From M55B112 sp040903745 (GTDB lineage: Bacteria > Bacteroidota > Bacteroidia > Bacteroidales > GCA-2748055): DNA of 64,000 nt. Within the stretch, counting starts at the first letter, position 1; every line of letters begins with the position of its first letter. The translations under genes were made by a program, and so were the position numbers. Below the pieces are notes generated by a model. It was not told where the DNA came from and did not search any database. It was given only the letters and a program-made list of their open reading frames with translations. Below are positions 34,218-42,884 of the stretch, in pieces. The DNA is taken from assembly GCA_040903745.1 (NCBI GenBank), contig JBBDUV010000092.1:21932-85931 (forward strand), given 5' to 3'.

Positions 34218-35726
34218 TTAAAAAGGCACATCTCCGTTTTGATTCAACAGATCCGAGTTATTGTCTGAGTCCTTGTTGATTCTGGACTGGAAGGTGGCAG
34301 TCGGATTGCCATTCTCATCCTCAAATACATCTACAGTCTCCTCCAGGTTTGAGAATTTAGCAAATTCCTTCTGGAATTTTAGCTGGACATCACCGATCGG
34401 ACCATTCCTGTGCTTTGCGACAATGATTTCTGCAATTCCCTTTAATGAGTTTCCTTCCTCATCGGTATCCAGGCCATAATATTCAGGCCGGTGTATAAAC
34501 AGCACAAGGTCAGCATCCTGCTCAATCGCACCCGATTCCCGCAGGTCCGAAAGCTGGGGTCGTTTGTTCCCCGACCTCATTTCAACACTTCTGTTAAGCT
34601 GCGACAAAGCGATAATGGGTACATTCAACTCCTTCGCAATACTCTTAAGCGATCGACTGATTGTGCTGACCTCCTGCTCCCTGCTCCCGTTGCCATGCCC
34701 CTGTCCTGCTGTCATCAGCTGCAGGTAATCAATCACTATAACCTGTACGTCATATTTCTGTTTTAACCGTCGGCACTTGGCCCTCAGCTCAAAAATAGAG
34801 ATCGCGGGTGTGTCATCAATGTAAATAGGAGCCTGTTCAAGGTTTTTGATCTTATATTCCAACTGTTCCCACTGGTAATTTTCCAAACGGCCATTTCTGA
34901 TCTTGTCAGACGGAAGTTGCGTTTCTGCAACGATCAGCCTGTTTACAAGCTGTAGGGATGACATTTCCAGGGAGAAGAAAGCAATGGGGCGTTCATGCTC
35001 CACCCCTATATTTCTTGCCATTGAAAGAACAAAGGCTGTTTTACCCATGGAGGGTCTTGCCGCAATAATAACAAGATCGGAAGGCTGCCAGCCAGAGGTA
35101 AGCCTGTCGACCATAGAGTAACCCGAAGGTACGCCACTCAAACTGTCTTCACGCTTTCCTGCCTCTTCAATCTGATGAAGGGCATCCGCGATCAGCTTAT
35201 TGATCTTTACCGTCTCCTTCTTGATATTCCCTTCTGCTATATTTAGTAATTCCCTTTCGGAAAAGTCGAGCAAATCATCCACATCAGTTGTTTCATCGTA
35301 GGACCTGGTCTGGATCTCGGATGAGACACGAATAAGCTCCCTCTGTATATATTTCTGTGCAACGATGCGTGCATGATATTCCAGGTGGGCGGCAGATCCT
35401 ACCCTGCTGGTAAGCTGGGAGATATAGGTGGCGCCACCAACCTCCTCTAATTGTTCTCTCTTTCTTAATTCCTCGGTTATCGTTAATAGGTCAATTGGCT
35501 TCTCCCGGGTCGATAAATCGACCGCTGTCGTAAAGATTTTCTGGTGTGCTTCCTGGTAAAAACTCTCGGGAGTGAGAATATCAAGTACCGAAAGTATTGC
35601 ATCCCTCTCAAGCATGATCGCACCCAGTACTGCACTTTCAAGATCAAGCGCCTGTGGGGGGATTTTTCCATGATCAGCTGCAATCAGATTTACTTTCTTG
35701 CCGGAGGAATTTTGTTTGTTTGCCAT
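34218..35726 (-). CDS. dnaB: Replicative DNA helicase
   Basis: 502 residues from MANKQNSSGKK at 35726; an upstream ATG at 35750 overlaps the promoter element and is rejected. The N-terminal helical domain begins PPQALDLESAVLGAIMLERD. A linker helix leads to the RecA-like hexameric motor with Walker A ARPSMGKTAF (about residue 225), Walker B VIVIDYLQLM and the arginine-finger region KHRNGPIGDV. It unwinds DNA ahead of the replication fork. No intein is present. Convergent with the WMT-repeat gene; a clear promoter lies just upstream. Confidence 0.96.
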   Translation of the reverse strand: MANKQNSSGKKVNLIAADHGKIPPQALDLESAVLGAIMLERDAILSVLDILTPESFYQEAHQKIFTTAVDLSTREKPIDLLTITEELRKREQLEEVGGATYISQLTSRVGSAAHLEYHARIVAQKYIQRELIRVSSEIQTRSYDETTDVDDLLDFSERELLNIAEGNIKKETVKINKLIADALHQIEEAGKREDSLSGVPSGYSMVDRLTSGWQPSDLVIIAARPSMGKTAFVLSMARNIGVEHERPIAFFSLEMSSLQLVNRLIVAETQLPSDKIRNGRLENYQWEQLEYKIKNLEQAPIYIDDTPAISIFELRAKCRRLKQKYDVQVIVIDYLQLMTAGQGHGNGSREQEVSTISRSLKSIAKELNVPIIALSQLNRSVEMRSGNKRPQLSDLRESGAIEQDADLVLFIHRPEYYGLDTDEEGNSLKGIAEIIVAKHRNGPIGDVQLKFQKEFAKFSNLEETVDVFEDENGNPTATFQSRINKDSDNNSDLLNQNGDVPF

Positions 35727-35747
35727 GAAATATTTTCTTTGAAAAAC

Positions 35748-35779
35748 CAAAGGTATAAAAGAACATATGTCTCCTGCAA
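35748..35779 (-). promoter_or_regulatory. Bacteroidota-type promoter of dnaB
   Basis: On the minus strand TACCTTTG (35755-35748) matches TAnnTTTG, with TTG (35779-35777) 21 nt upstream. The predicted start is about 15 bp before the ATG at 35726, which settles the start-codon choice. Confidence 0.65.
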
Positions 35780-35920
35780 ATAGCTATGTCAGAATTGTGA
35801 ACAGCTGGCTTGAAGTTATCATTAACAATTGTTGAAAAACATCAAAGTCTCCCATAAATATTGCGGCAAAAGGGCACCATTATCTTACAAAACGATTCAT
35901 TTTCGGTTTCCCGGATTGGG

Positions 35921-35952
35921 TTGTTTATTGTGCAATAGTTTCACTATTTTTG
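35921..35952 (+). promoter_or_regulatory. Bacteroidota-type promoter of ispE
   Basis: TTG at 35921-35923, a 21-nt spacer and TATTTTTG at 35945-35952. The predicted start near 35959 leaves about 12 nt before the GTG start codon of ispE. Confidence 0.65.
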
Positions 35953-35970
35953 CATTAAAGCAGACAAAAA

Positions 35971-36789
35971 GTGATTCTATTTTCAAATGCAAAAATCAAT
36001 ATCGGATTACTCATTCTTGGGAAAAGAGCTGATGGATTTCATGATATTTCAACAGCACTAATTCCCATTCCGCTCAATGATATCATCGAATTAAACCTGG
36101 CTGACAAATCGGAGGAGGAGTTTTCCATGGAACAGTCGGGAATCATAATTCCCGGCAAATTAGAAGATAATCTCTGTTATAAAAGCTGGAACCTCTTTAG
36201 CAAAGCTGCCGGAGAAATAAAGGTTAAAATGCATCTTCATAAATGTATTCCGGTTGGGGCAGGATTGGGAGGAGGTTCATCCAATGCCGTAGCGGTATTG
36301 ATTGGATTGAATAAATTAACAGGCAATAAGTTGAGCAGGCATGACATTCATCATATTGCTACTCAACTTGGAAGCGACTGCACATTCTTTATCGAAAACA
36401 AACCGGCGTTAGCAGAGGGACGAGGAGAGATTCTCTCCAACTCACCGGTCAGCCTGGAAGGTTTCCATATGCTCCTCTTAAACCCGGGGATATCAATTAA
36501 TACAGCATGGGCCTACAAGAAGGTGAATCCAAATAAAAAAAGAGAACCGCTGCATACGCTTCTTTCAAAACCGATACAAACGTGGAAAACCACCGTTTCA
36601 AATGATTTTGAATCCATCGTTTTTAAAGCATATCCTGAAGTTGCAAGCCTAAAGGCTGAACTATATATGGCCGGCGCAATCTTTACTTCCATGTCGGGAA
36701 GCGGATCCACCGTATACGGTTTATTCGAGGAGGAGCCGGACCTTGATCCGGGACTCAAAAAACACCTGCTCTGGCAAGGCAGACTTTAA
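35971..36789 (+). CDS. ispE: 4-diphosphocytidyl-2-C-methyl-D-erythritol kinase
   Basis: 272 residues with GTG start. GHMP-family kinase of the non-mevalonate (MEP) isoprenoid pathway. Seen: the N-terminal FSNAKINIGLLILGKRADGFHDI, the ATP-binding glycine-rich loop PVGAGLGGGSSNA (about 93-105), the catalytic Asp in LGSDCTFFIENKPALAEGRGE and the C-terminal MSGSGSTVYGLF. Normal length. The last 4 bp overlap the convergent biotin-carrier gene. Its own promoter lies immediately upstream. Confidence 0.95.
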   Translation: MILFSNAKINIGLLILGKRADGFHDISTALIPIPLNDIIELNLADKSEEEFSMEQSGIIIPGKLEDNLCYKSWNLFSKAAGEIKVKMHLHKCIPVGAGLGGGSSNAVAVLIGLNKLTGNKLSRHDIHHIATQLGSDCTFFIENKPALAEGRGEILSNSPVSLEGFHMLLLNPGISINTAWAYKKVNPNKKREPLHTLLSKPIQTWKTTVSNDFESIVFKAYPEVASLKAELYMAGAIFTSMSGSGSTVYGLFEEEPDLDPGLKKHLLWQGRL

Positions 36790-37160
36790 TCCAAATCCAA
36801 TTCGAAGATCACCTTCGACTTAGGCACATGGTCACCCTTTATCGCATTGATCCTGCGAACAAATCCTGCTCGTTCGGCAAAAACAGTATTCTTCATCTTC
36901 ATCGCCTCAAGCATCATCAGTGGCTGTCCCACTTCAATGCGCTGGCCCTCTGATACATAAATCTTTGCAATCGTTCCGGGAATAAACGAGGTAATCTTGC
37001 TCTCATCCTTTGGGACATATGGTTTACGATCCAGGAATTTTTGGTTAAGCTCTGTTGTATATTTCCTGAATTCCACGACAAACTTATTGGTTACCGCGAG
37101 CGGCTTCTTCTCCCTCTTTTTTTCAATCCCTTTTTTTGTGTTTTGCATCATCTCTTTCAC
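36786..37160 (-). CDS. Biotin carrier protein of an acyl-CoA carboxylase/decarboxylase
   Basis: 124 residues; M4 and M5 are alternative starts. The C-terminal 70 residues are a biotinyl domain with the biotinylated lysine in LEAMKMKN (Lys88) and the strands SFIPGTIAKIYVSEGQRIEVGQ before it. The basic N-terminal half (TKKGIEKKREKKP) is short and lacks the Ala/Pro-rich linker of oxaloacetate decarboxylase subunits. It sits 2 bp after the carboxyltransferase gene, so the pair forms one enzyme: it carries CO2 as carboxybiotin between the carboxyltransferase and a biotin carboxylase or sodium-pump subunit encoded elsewhere. Confidence 0.9.
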   Translation of the reverse strand: MKEMMQNTKKGIEKKREKKPLAVTNKFVVEFRKYTTELNQKFLDRKPYVPKDESKITSFIPGTIAKIYVSEGQRIEVGQPLMMLEAMKMKNTVFAERAGFVRRINAIKGDHVPKSKVIFELDLD

Positions 37161-37162
37161 GG

Positions 37163-38707
37163 TTAAAATGGAGGTATTCCATGTTTCTTCTTCGGCATTC
37201 CAATCTCCTTGTTATCGCTAACCTCTAACGCATGCTTTAAAACACGTCGGGTCTCGGAAGGCTCAATCACTGAATCAATAAAACCTTTCGCTGCAGCAAC
37301 ATAGGGATTGGCAAATTTTTCAATATACTCTTCAACCTTTTCCTTCCTCACTTTATCAGGATCTTCTGCAGTGGATATCTCTTTTCTAAAGATAATATTA
37401 GCGGCTCCTTCCGGGCCCATTACTGCAACCTCAGCATCTGGCCATGCAAAGACAAAATCGGCCCTTAAATGCCTTGAGTTCATTGCGATATACCCTCCAC
37501 CATAGGCTTTTCTCAAAATAACCGTTACCTTGGCTACCGTTGCTTCACTGTAAGCATACAATACCTTTGCACCATGCCGTATCACTCCAGCATGCTCCTG
37601 GTCCACGCCCGGCAGGTATCCCGGAAGATCCACGAGTGTTACAATAGGGATATTGAAAGCATCGCAATACCTGATAAACCTGGCCGATTTATCGGATGAA
37701 TCAACATCCAGAACGCCAGCGAGCACTTTGGGTTGGTTGGCAACAAACCCAACCGTTTTGCCATCGATACGACCAAATCCAATCACGATATTGGCAGCCC
37801 AGTTCTCCTGGACTTCAAGAAATCCGGAGTCGTCACTAACAGCCCTGATAACATCCCTTACATCATATGGCAACGCCTTATCTGAGGGAACAATATCATT
37901 TATATTATATTCCTGCCGGGGCTCTTTAACCTCATGTTTGACCCTAACAGCACTATTCGACCAGGGAATATATTTGAGCAATGCCTTGATCTGATCAAAA
38001 CACTCAGCTTCTGATTCAGCGAAAAAATGGGCGTTACCTGTCATCTCACTATGCACCCTCGCTCCACCAAGTTCCTCCATACTGATATCCTCTCCCAAAA
38101 CTGTTTTGATCACTTCCGGACCAGTAATAAACATTTTTGAAATATTATCCACTACGAAAACAAAATCAGTCAGTGCTGGCGAGTATACAGCGCCTCCGGC
38201 ACACGGACCAAGGATAACAGAAATCTGTGGTATGACGCCGCTGGCCAATGTATTCCTGAAGAAAATCTCCCCATATCCCGCCAGGGAACTCACCCCTTCC
38301 TGGATCCTTGCACCACCCGAATCATTAATACCAATCAGTGGCATTCGCATTTTCAGTGAATGATCCATGATCTTTGTGATTTTTCGAGCATGCATCGAGC
38401 CCAACGATCCCCCTGCTACCGTAAAATCCTGTGCAAAAATACAGACCGGTTTGCCGCCTGCAGTTCCCGTTCCGGTAACCACTCCGTCACCATGCAAAAT
38501 TTTCTGATCCATTCCAAAATCGCGGGCATCATGCTCAACAAAAAGATCGTATTCATTAAAAGTTCCTTCATCAAGTATCTGCATAATCCTTTCCCGGGCA
38601 GTTAACTTACCCATCGCAACCTGTTTCTGAATTGCTTTTTCGCCTCCACCCAGTTGAATCTGCTCGCGACGCTTTTGCAGTTCACTCATTTTTTGTGTCG
38701 ATGCCAT
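37163..38707 (-). CDS. mmdA: Acyl-CoA carboxyltransferase subunit (methylmalonyl-CoA decarboxylase alpha / propionyl-CoA carboxylase beta)
   Basis: 514 residues, the normal size. Two crotonase-like halves bind acyl-CoA and carboxybiotin. Seen: GKLTARERIMQILDEGTF near the N terminus, the oxyanion glycines in GINDSGGARIQEG and GPCAGGAVYSPALTDF, and the second-half KAYGGGYIAMNSR. It transfers a carboxyl group between biotin and propionyl-CoA/methylmalonyl-CoA. In anaerobic Bacteroidota this usually serves propionate formation with a Na+-pumping decarboxylase; with a biotin carboxylase it would run as a carboxylase. Neither the membrane beta subunit nor a biotin carboxylase is in the window, so direction is open. 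meaB at 11440 belongs to the same pathway. Confidence 0.9.
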   Translation of the reverse strand: MASTQKMSELQKRREQIQLGGGEKAIQKQVAMGKLTARERIMQILDEGTFNEYDLFVEHDARDFGMDQKILHGDGVVTGTGTAGGKPVCIFAQDFTVAGGSLGSMHARKITKIMDHSLKMRMPLIGINDSGGARIQEGVSSLAGYGEIFFRNTLASGVIPQISVILGPCAGGAVYSPALTDFVFVVDNISKMFITGPEVIKTVLGEDISMEELGGARVHSEMTGNAHFFAESEAECFDQIKALLKYIPWSNSAVRVKHEVKEPRQEYNINDIVPSDKALPYDVRDVIRAVSDDSGFLEVQENWAANIVIGFGRIDGKTVGFVANQPKVLAGVLDVDSSDKSARFIRYCDAFNIPIVTLVDLPGYLPGVDQEHAGVIRHGAKVLYAYSEATVAKVTVILRKAYGGGYIAMNSRHLRADFVFAWPDAEVAVMGPEGAANIIFRKEISTAEDPDKVRKEKVEEYIEKFANPYVAAAKGFIDSVIEPSETRRVLKHALEVSDNKEIGMPKKKHGIPPF

Positions 38708-38802
38708 AATTATTTATTTGGTTACTACTAATTTACATATTAAAATGCGTTTCGAAATTACGAAAAGCGATATACAATCTTAATAAAACTATGCCATGAA
38801 AG

Positions 38803-39936
38803 CTATTTTGGTGCCATTCTAAATAACCACAAGGCGACGAAAACGAACAGGATATTGGGAAGCCATACCGCCATTTCAGCTGACAGCAATCCGCCGATTG
38901 CAAACTGCGTTGAAAACTGGACAAACAATATATAGGTAAAGCTAATAATCACACCGATAGCGATCTGCAATCCTATTCCTCCTCTGATTTTTCTCGATGA
39001 TACAGCAACACCAATAAACGTAAGGATAAATGTGGAGATGGGAAATGATATACGCTTGTGACGTTCGATCTGGAATGCCTTCACGTTGGTCTCTCCTTGC
39101 ATTTTTTGTTGCTTGATAAAATCATCAAGCTCCCGGAGATTCATTGTTTCAACAATATTGAGCCGCTGCTTAAAATCTGAAGGTCGCATATTGAGGGTGG
39201 TATCTTTTGTCTGCCCGGAAGTGATGGTCTCCTTCATTCCGTCAATATCACGCTGATAATACCTCCGCAACGACCATTTGTTTGTTGCTGTATCCCAACG
39301 AACCTGATCGGCGATAAGTTTAGAAACCAGTCGATTATCTTCAAACCTCTCAATTGAAAAGTTGTACCCGACCTGGGAGATGGTACTATAATTCTCCATA
39401 TAAATATAAATACCGGGTTCAATCTGCCGGTGATAATTCTTCGTTTGAAAACGCATGGGACGCTTGTGGATAAACTCCTCTTCAAAGTGCAGCCTGATTG
39501 AATTCGATTTCGGAATCACCTGGTCATTTAGATAAAAGGAGAGACTGGAAATAATTACAGCAGAGATCAAATAGGGTCGCAATAATCTCCTGAAACTCAT
39601 ACCACTGTTCAGAATGGCAATTATCTCCGTATTATATGCCATCCTGGAGGTAAAATAGATCACAGAGATGAAGGTGAACAGAGAACTGAATAACACAGCA
39701 AAGTAGGGTATGAAGTTGAGATAATATTCAAATACAATCCGTCGAAGTGTTGCACCGTTTTCGATAAAATCATCAATTTTTTCAGAGATATCAAAGACAA
39801 CCGCAATGGAGAGGATCATCGATATAGCAAGAAAGAATGTCCCCAGGAATTTCCTGATGATATATACATCAATGATCTTAAGCCTGATCAGCTTTATAAT
39901 CGCATACTTAATTCTTTCACCATTTTTGCCTTCCAT
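38803..39936 (-). CDS. LptF/LptG-family permease
   Basis: 377 residues. Inner-membrane permease of the YjgP/YjgQ family, part of the LptB2FG transporter that extracts LPS for delivery to the outer membrane. The pattern is the family's: N-terminal IIDVYIIRKFLGTFFLAI, three transmembrane segments in the first 110 residues, a periplasmic beta-jellyroll domain at about 130-270, and three C-terminal transmembrane segments after KRISFPISTFILTFIGVA. Which of F or G cannot be told. Its start at 39936 lies 43 bp inside the 3' end of tgt, a long same-strand overlap; no better ATG is available downstream before the first TM. Confidence 0.88.
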   Translation of the reverse strand: MEGKNGERIKYAIIKLIRLKIIDVYIIRKFLGTFFLAISMILSIAVVFDISEKIDDFIENGATLRRIVFEYYLNFIPYFAVLFSSLFTFISVIYFTSRMAYNTEIIAILNSGMSFRRLLRPYLISAVIISSLSFYLNDQVIPKSNSIRLHFEEEFIHKRPMRFQTKNYHRQIEPGIYIYMENYSTISQVGYNFSIERFEDNRLVSKLIADQVRWDTATNKWSLRRYYQRDIDGMKETITSGQTKDTTLNMRPSDFKQRLNIVETMNLRELDDFIKQQKMQGETNVKAFQIERHKRISFPISTFILTFIGVAVSSRKIRGGIGLQIAIGVIISFTYILFVQFSTQFAIGGLLSAEMAVWLPNILFVFVALWLFRMAPK

Positions 39937-41024
39937 GGCATAAACTCATCTTTCATGATTTGATTAAATGCTTCCCTGACCAGCCAAAGGTAAAATGCCA
40001 GGTTATGCATCGTTGCTATCTGGCCACCCAGAAGTTCGCCGGCCATGATTAAATGACGCAAATATGCTTTTGAATATTGCATATCAACGATAGAGTGTCC
40101 TGGCTCATCAATGGGAGAGAAATCTTTCATCCACTTCCTGTTCCTTATATTAATAATTCCATTGCTGGTGAACAGCATACCATTCCTTCCATTACGCGTA
40201 GGCATGACACAATCGAACATGTCCACACCCCGCTCAATGGATTCCAGTATATTCACCGGTGTACCCACCCCCATCAGGTAGCGTGGTTTGTCAGCGGGCA
40301 ATATCACGTTCACCACCTCAATCATATTGTACATGTCCTCCACCGGCTCTCCCACGGATAACCCCCCGATCGCGTTTCCTTCAGCACCGAGCAAAGCAAT
40401 TTTTTCAGCTGATATTTTTCTTAATTCCGGGAAGATACTGCCCTGTACAATGGGAAAAAAGGATTGTGAATAGCCATATTTCGGTTCTGAATTCCTGAAA
40501 TGATCCCACCCCCTGTCAAGCCAGTGATGCGTAAGGTCCAATGAACTGGAAGCATATGACTGGTCACAAGGCCAGGGGGTACATTCATCGAACGCCATGA
40601 TGATGTCGGCTCCGATGATCCGCTGTATATCAACAACGTTTTCCGGAGTAAAAAGGTGCTTCGACCCGTCGATATGTGACCTGAAACTGGCACCTTCCCC
40701 CGTTAACTTCCTGTTATCTGAAAGTGAAAACACCTGGTATCCCCCACTGTCAGTCAGAATGGACCGGTTCCAGTTCATAAATTTGTGAAGTCCACCTACC
40801 TCAGATATAACGTCAGTTCCCGGTCGTAAATAAAGGTGGTAGGTATTGCCAAGTATAACCGGTGCATCAATATCATTTTTCAATTCGTGCTGGTGAACCG
40901 ATTTCACGGTACCTTGTGTACCCACCGGCATAAAAATTGGCGTTTCAAAAGAGGAATGCGCTGTAGTGATCCTCCCGGCACGCGCCATGCTCCCCTTAGC
41001 TGTATGTAATAGTTCAAACTTCAT
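39894..41024 (-). CDS. tgt: tRNA-guanine transglycosylase (queuosine pathway), zinc cysteines absent
   Basis: 376 residues, normal length. It exchanges guanine 34 of Asp/Asn/His/Tyr tRNAs for the queuosine precursor. Seen: FMPVGTQGTVKSV, the catalytic Asp in DSGGYQVFSL, MAFDECTPWP, the nucleophile region DCVMPTRNGRNG and GGLSVGEP. The bacterial zinc site, normally C-x-C-x2-C plus His before the AYLHHL helix, reads GHSIVDMQYS here; no Cys is present, only the later ATMHNL His. The protein is otherwise complete, so a zinc-free structural solution in this lineage is more likely than loss of function. Overlaps the LptF/G gene by 43 bp. Confidence 0.93.
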   Translation of the reverse strand: MKFELLHTAKGSMARAGRITTAHSSFETPIFMPVGTQGTVKSVHQHELKNDIDAPVILGNTYHLYLRPGTDVISEVGGLHKFMNWNRSILTDSGGYQVFSLSDNRKLTGEGASFRSHIDGSKHLFTPENVVDIQRIIGADIIMAFDECTPWPCDQSYASSSLDLTHHWLDRGWDHFRNSEPKYGYSQSFFPIVQGSIFPELRKISAEKIALLGAEGNAIGGLSVGEPVEDMYNMIEVVNVILPADKPRYLMGVGTPVNILESIERGVDMFDCVMPTRNGRNGMLFTSNGIINIRNRKWMKDFSPIDEPGHSIVDMQYSKAYLRHLIMAGELLGGQIATMHNLAFYLWLVREAFNQIMKDEFMPWKAKMVKELSMRL

Positions 41025-41040
41025 CCTCCTTGTCAGTCGG

Positions 41041-41048
41041 CAAATATA
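41041..41048 (-). promoter_or_regulatory. -7 promoter element of tgt
   Basis: TATATTTG on the minus strand matches TAnnTTTG 17 bp before the tgt start codon. A -33 TTG at the proper distance is not evident. Confidence 0.45.
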
Positions 41049-41140
41049 CGTATTATGTTAATAAAATTATGCCGGGAAGATAACAGCCCGGTTGTGAGAA
41101 AGAATAAACTTTCCTAACATTGCGGATTATTTGAAACCTG

Positions 41141-42283
41141 ATGTTTTTTGAACTCCTTTATCATACTGCAACCCTGTTTATATGGATCATCTCATCTGTT
41201 TTGGTTCTCTCGTTGGTAGTTCAGCTTATTTATTACCTCATCATTTATTCAAAAGTTGCCGGATACCGCCATCCGACCATTCCGGAAAAGGTGATCCCGG
41301 TATCCGTGATTATTTGCGCCCGGAATGAAGCCGAAAACCTTGAGAGAAATCTTCCGGCTTTCCTCACCCAAAGCCATCCCAATTATGAAGTGATCGTTGT
41401 AAATGATTGCTCAACAGATAATACCGATGAGGTTCTCATGGATATGAAGGTACAATATCCGCATCTTTATGTTACAACCATCCAACAGGACAGCAAATTT
41501 ATACATGGGAAAAAACTGGCTGTAACAGTAGGGATCAAGGCTGCCAGGAATGAGCAGTTGCTCTTCAGTGATGCCGATTGTCGTCCCGTATCCCATCGGT
41601 GGATTACATGCATGTCGCGTCATTTTTCGGATAAGACGGAGTTGATACTTGGGGTGGGCAAATATGAATCGAAAAGGGGATTGCTGAATCTGATTGTACG
41701 TTACGAAACCCTCTTCACAGCCATTCAATACCTCTCTTTTGCACTTATGGGAAAGGCCTATATGGGGGTTGGACGTAACATGGGATACCTCAAGCAACTA
41801 TTTTACCAACATAAAGGATTTGCCAGTCATCTCGGTGTGCTCTCCGGGGATGACGATCTTTTTGTGAATGAGGCCTCGACACCCACAAACACAAAAGTTG
41901 AATTGTCACCTGAGAGTTTTACTATCTCTGTGGCTCCTGCATCATTCAGCGGATGGTTCAGGCAAAAAAAAAGACATCTATCCACCTCTCCCTATTACAA
42001 CACCTCTTCAAAGTTCAAACTGGGATTGGATTACTTAACCAGATTTCTGTTTTACAGCTCAGCCTTTATTCTTCTGTTTATCGAATATTGGATATGGATC
42101 GCTGCAGCAGCCTGGGGCCTTTTTACCATTGTAAGACTGGTGATCATAAAATTGAGTATGAAGCGGTTGAACGAACGGGATTTATTGCTACCTTCGCTGC
42201 TGCTGGATCCACTGATACCAATCATTTTGGGCATCATCAGGATCTCAAACATTATCAGACCACGGAAACCTAAATGGAATTAA
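41141..42283 (+). CDS. Membrane-bound family 2 glycosyltransferase
   Basis: 380 residues. One N-terminal transmembrane segment (about 10-35), then a GT-A domain with PVSVIICARNEAENLERNLP, VNDCSTDNTDEVL and the metal-binding LLFSDADCRP, followed by two or three C-terminal transmembrane segments (about 295-365). This layout matches processive or lipid-linked GT2 enzymes, but the QxxRW motif of true synthases appears as GWFRQKKRHLST, which is close (R-x-x-R-H). The product is unknown. The stop overlaps the downstream sigma-factor start by 10 bp, so the two are translated together. Confidence 0.88.
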   Translation: MFFELLYHTATLFIWIISSVLVLSLVVQLIYYLIIYSKVAGYRHPTIPEKVIPVSVIICARNEAENLERNLPAFLTQSHPNYEVIVVNDCSTDNTDEVLMDMKVQYPHLYVTTIQQDSKFIHGKKLAVTVGIKAARNEQLLFSDADCRPVSHRWITCMSRHFSDKTELILGVGKYESKRGLLNLIVRYETLFTAIQYLSFALMGKAYMGVGRNMGYLKQLFYQHKGFASHLGVLSGDDDLFVNEASTPTNTKVELSPESFTISVAPASFSGWFRQKKRHLSTSPYYNTSSKFKLGLDYLTRFLFYSSAFILLFIEYWIWIAAAAWGLFTIVRLVIIKLSMKRLNERDLLLPSLLLDPLIPIILGIIRISNIIRPRKPKWN

Positions 42284-42879
42284 ACAACAGCTTATCTGAT
42301 AAGGCACAACAGGATCTGGATCTGGTTAAACAAGCAAGAAACGGAGATCAGAAGGCGTATGCACAATTGTTAGGAAAGTATCGTGATGCAATATATTTCA
42401 TGCTGCTAAAAATGATCAACAATCCAATCGATGCAGAAGATTTAACAATCGAAGCTTTCGGTAAGGCATTCAAAAACCTGAACCAATATACACCCAATTT
42501 TGCTTTTAGTACATGGCTTTTTAAGATCGCTTCCAATAACTGTATTGATTTTATAAGAAAGCAGAGAACAAATACGGTTTCCCTCGATCAGTCAGTGGAT
42601 GAAGATGAGAACCTAAGCCCCTCCTCACTTATTCAATCTGATACCCCCGATCCGGAGGCATCTATGATCAACGAACAGAAGATCAGACTTATGCGCGATG
42701 TCGTTACCAAACTAAAACCCAGGTACCGTACATTGATCGAATTGCGCTATTTCAGTGAATACTCGTATGAAGAGATCGCAGACCAGATGGAATTGCCCAT
42801 TGGAACTGTTAAAGCACAGTTGTTCAGGGCCCGTGAACTACTGCTCAACATCCTCAAAAACAATGATGCACAATCCTGA
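42274..42879 (+). CDS. Sigma-70 family (ECF/SigW-like) RNA polymerase sigma factor
   Basis: 201 residues. Region 2 at about 20-90 contains NPIDAEDLTIEAFGKAFKNL and the promoter-melting segment FSTWLFKIASNNCIDFIRK. Region 4 at about 135-190 contains LKPRYRTLIELRYFSEYSYEEIADQMELPIGTVK as the HTH, split here as two parts around YSYEEIADQMELPIG. No anti-sigma gene is adjacent: it overlaps a glycosyltransferase by 10 bp upstream and is followed 5 bp later by rsmG. It could therefore be constitutively active or controlled from elsewhere. Confidence 0.9.
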   Translation: MELNNSLSDKAQQDLDLVKQARNGDQKAYAQLLGKYRDAIYFMLLKMINNPIDAEDLTIEAFGKAFKNLNQYTPNFAFSTWLFKIASNNCIDFIRKQRTNTVSLDQSVDEDENLSPSSLIQSDTPDPEASMINEQKIRLMRDVVTKLKPRYRTLIELRYFSEYSYEEIADQMELPIGTVKAQLFRARELLLNILKNNDAQS

Positions 42880-42884
42880 TCCGG

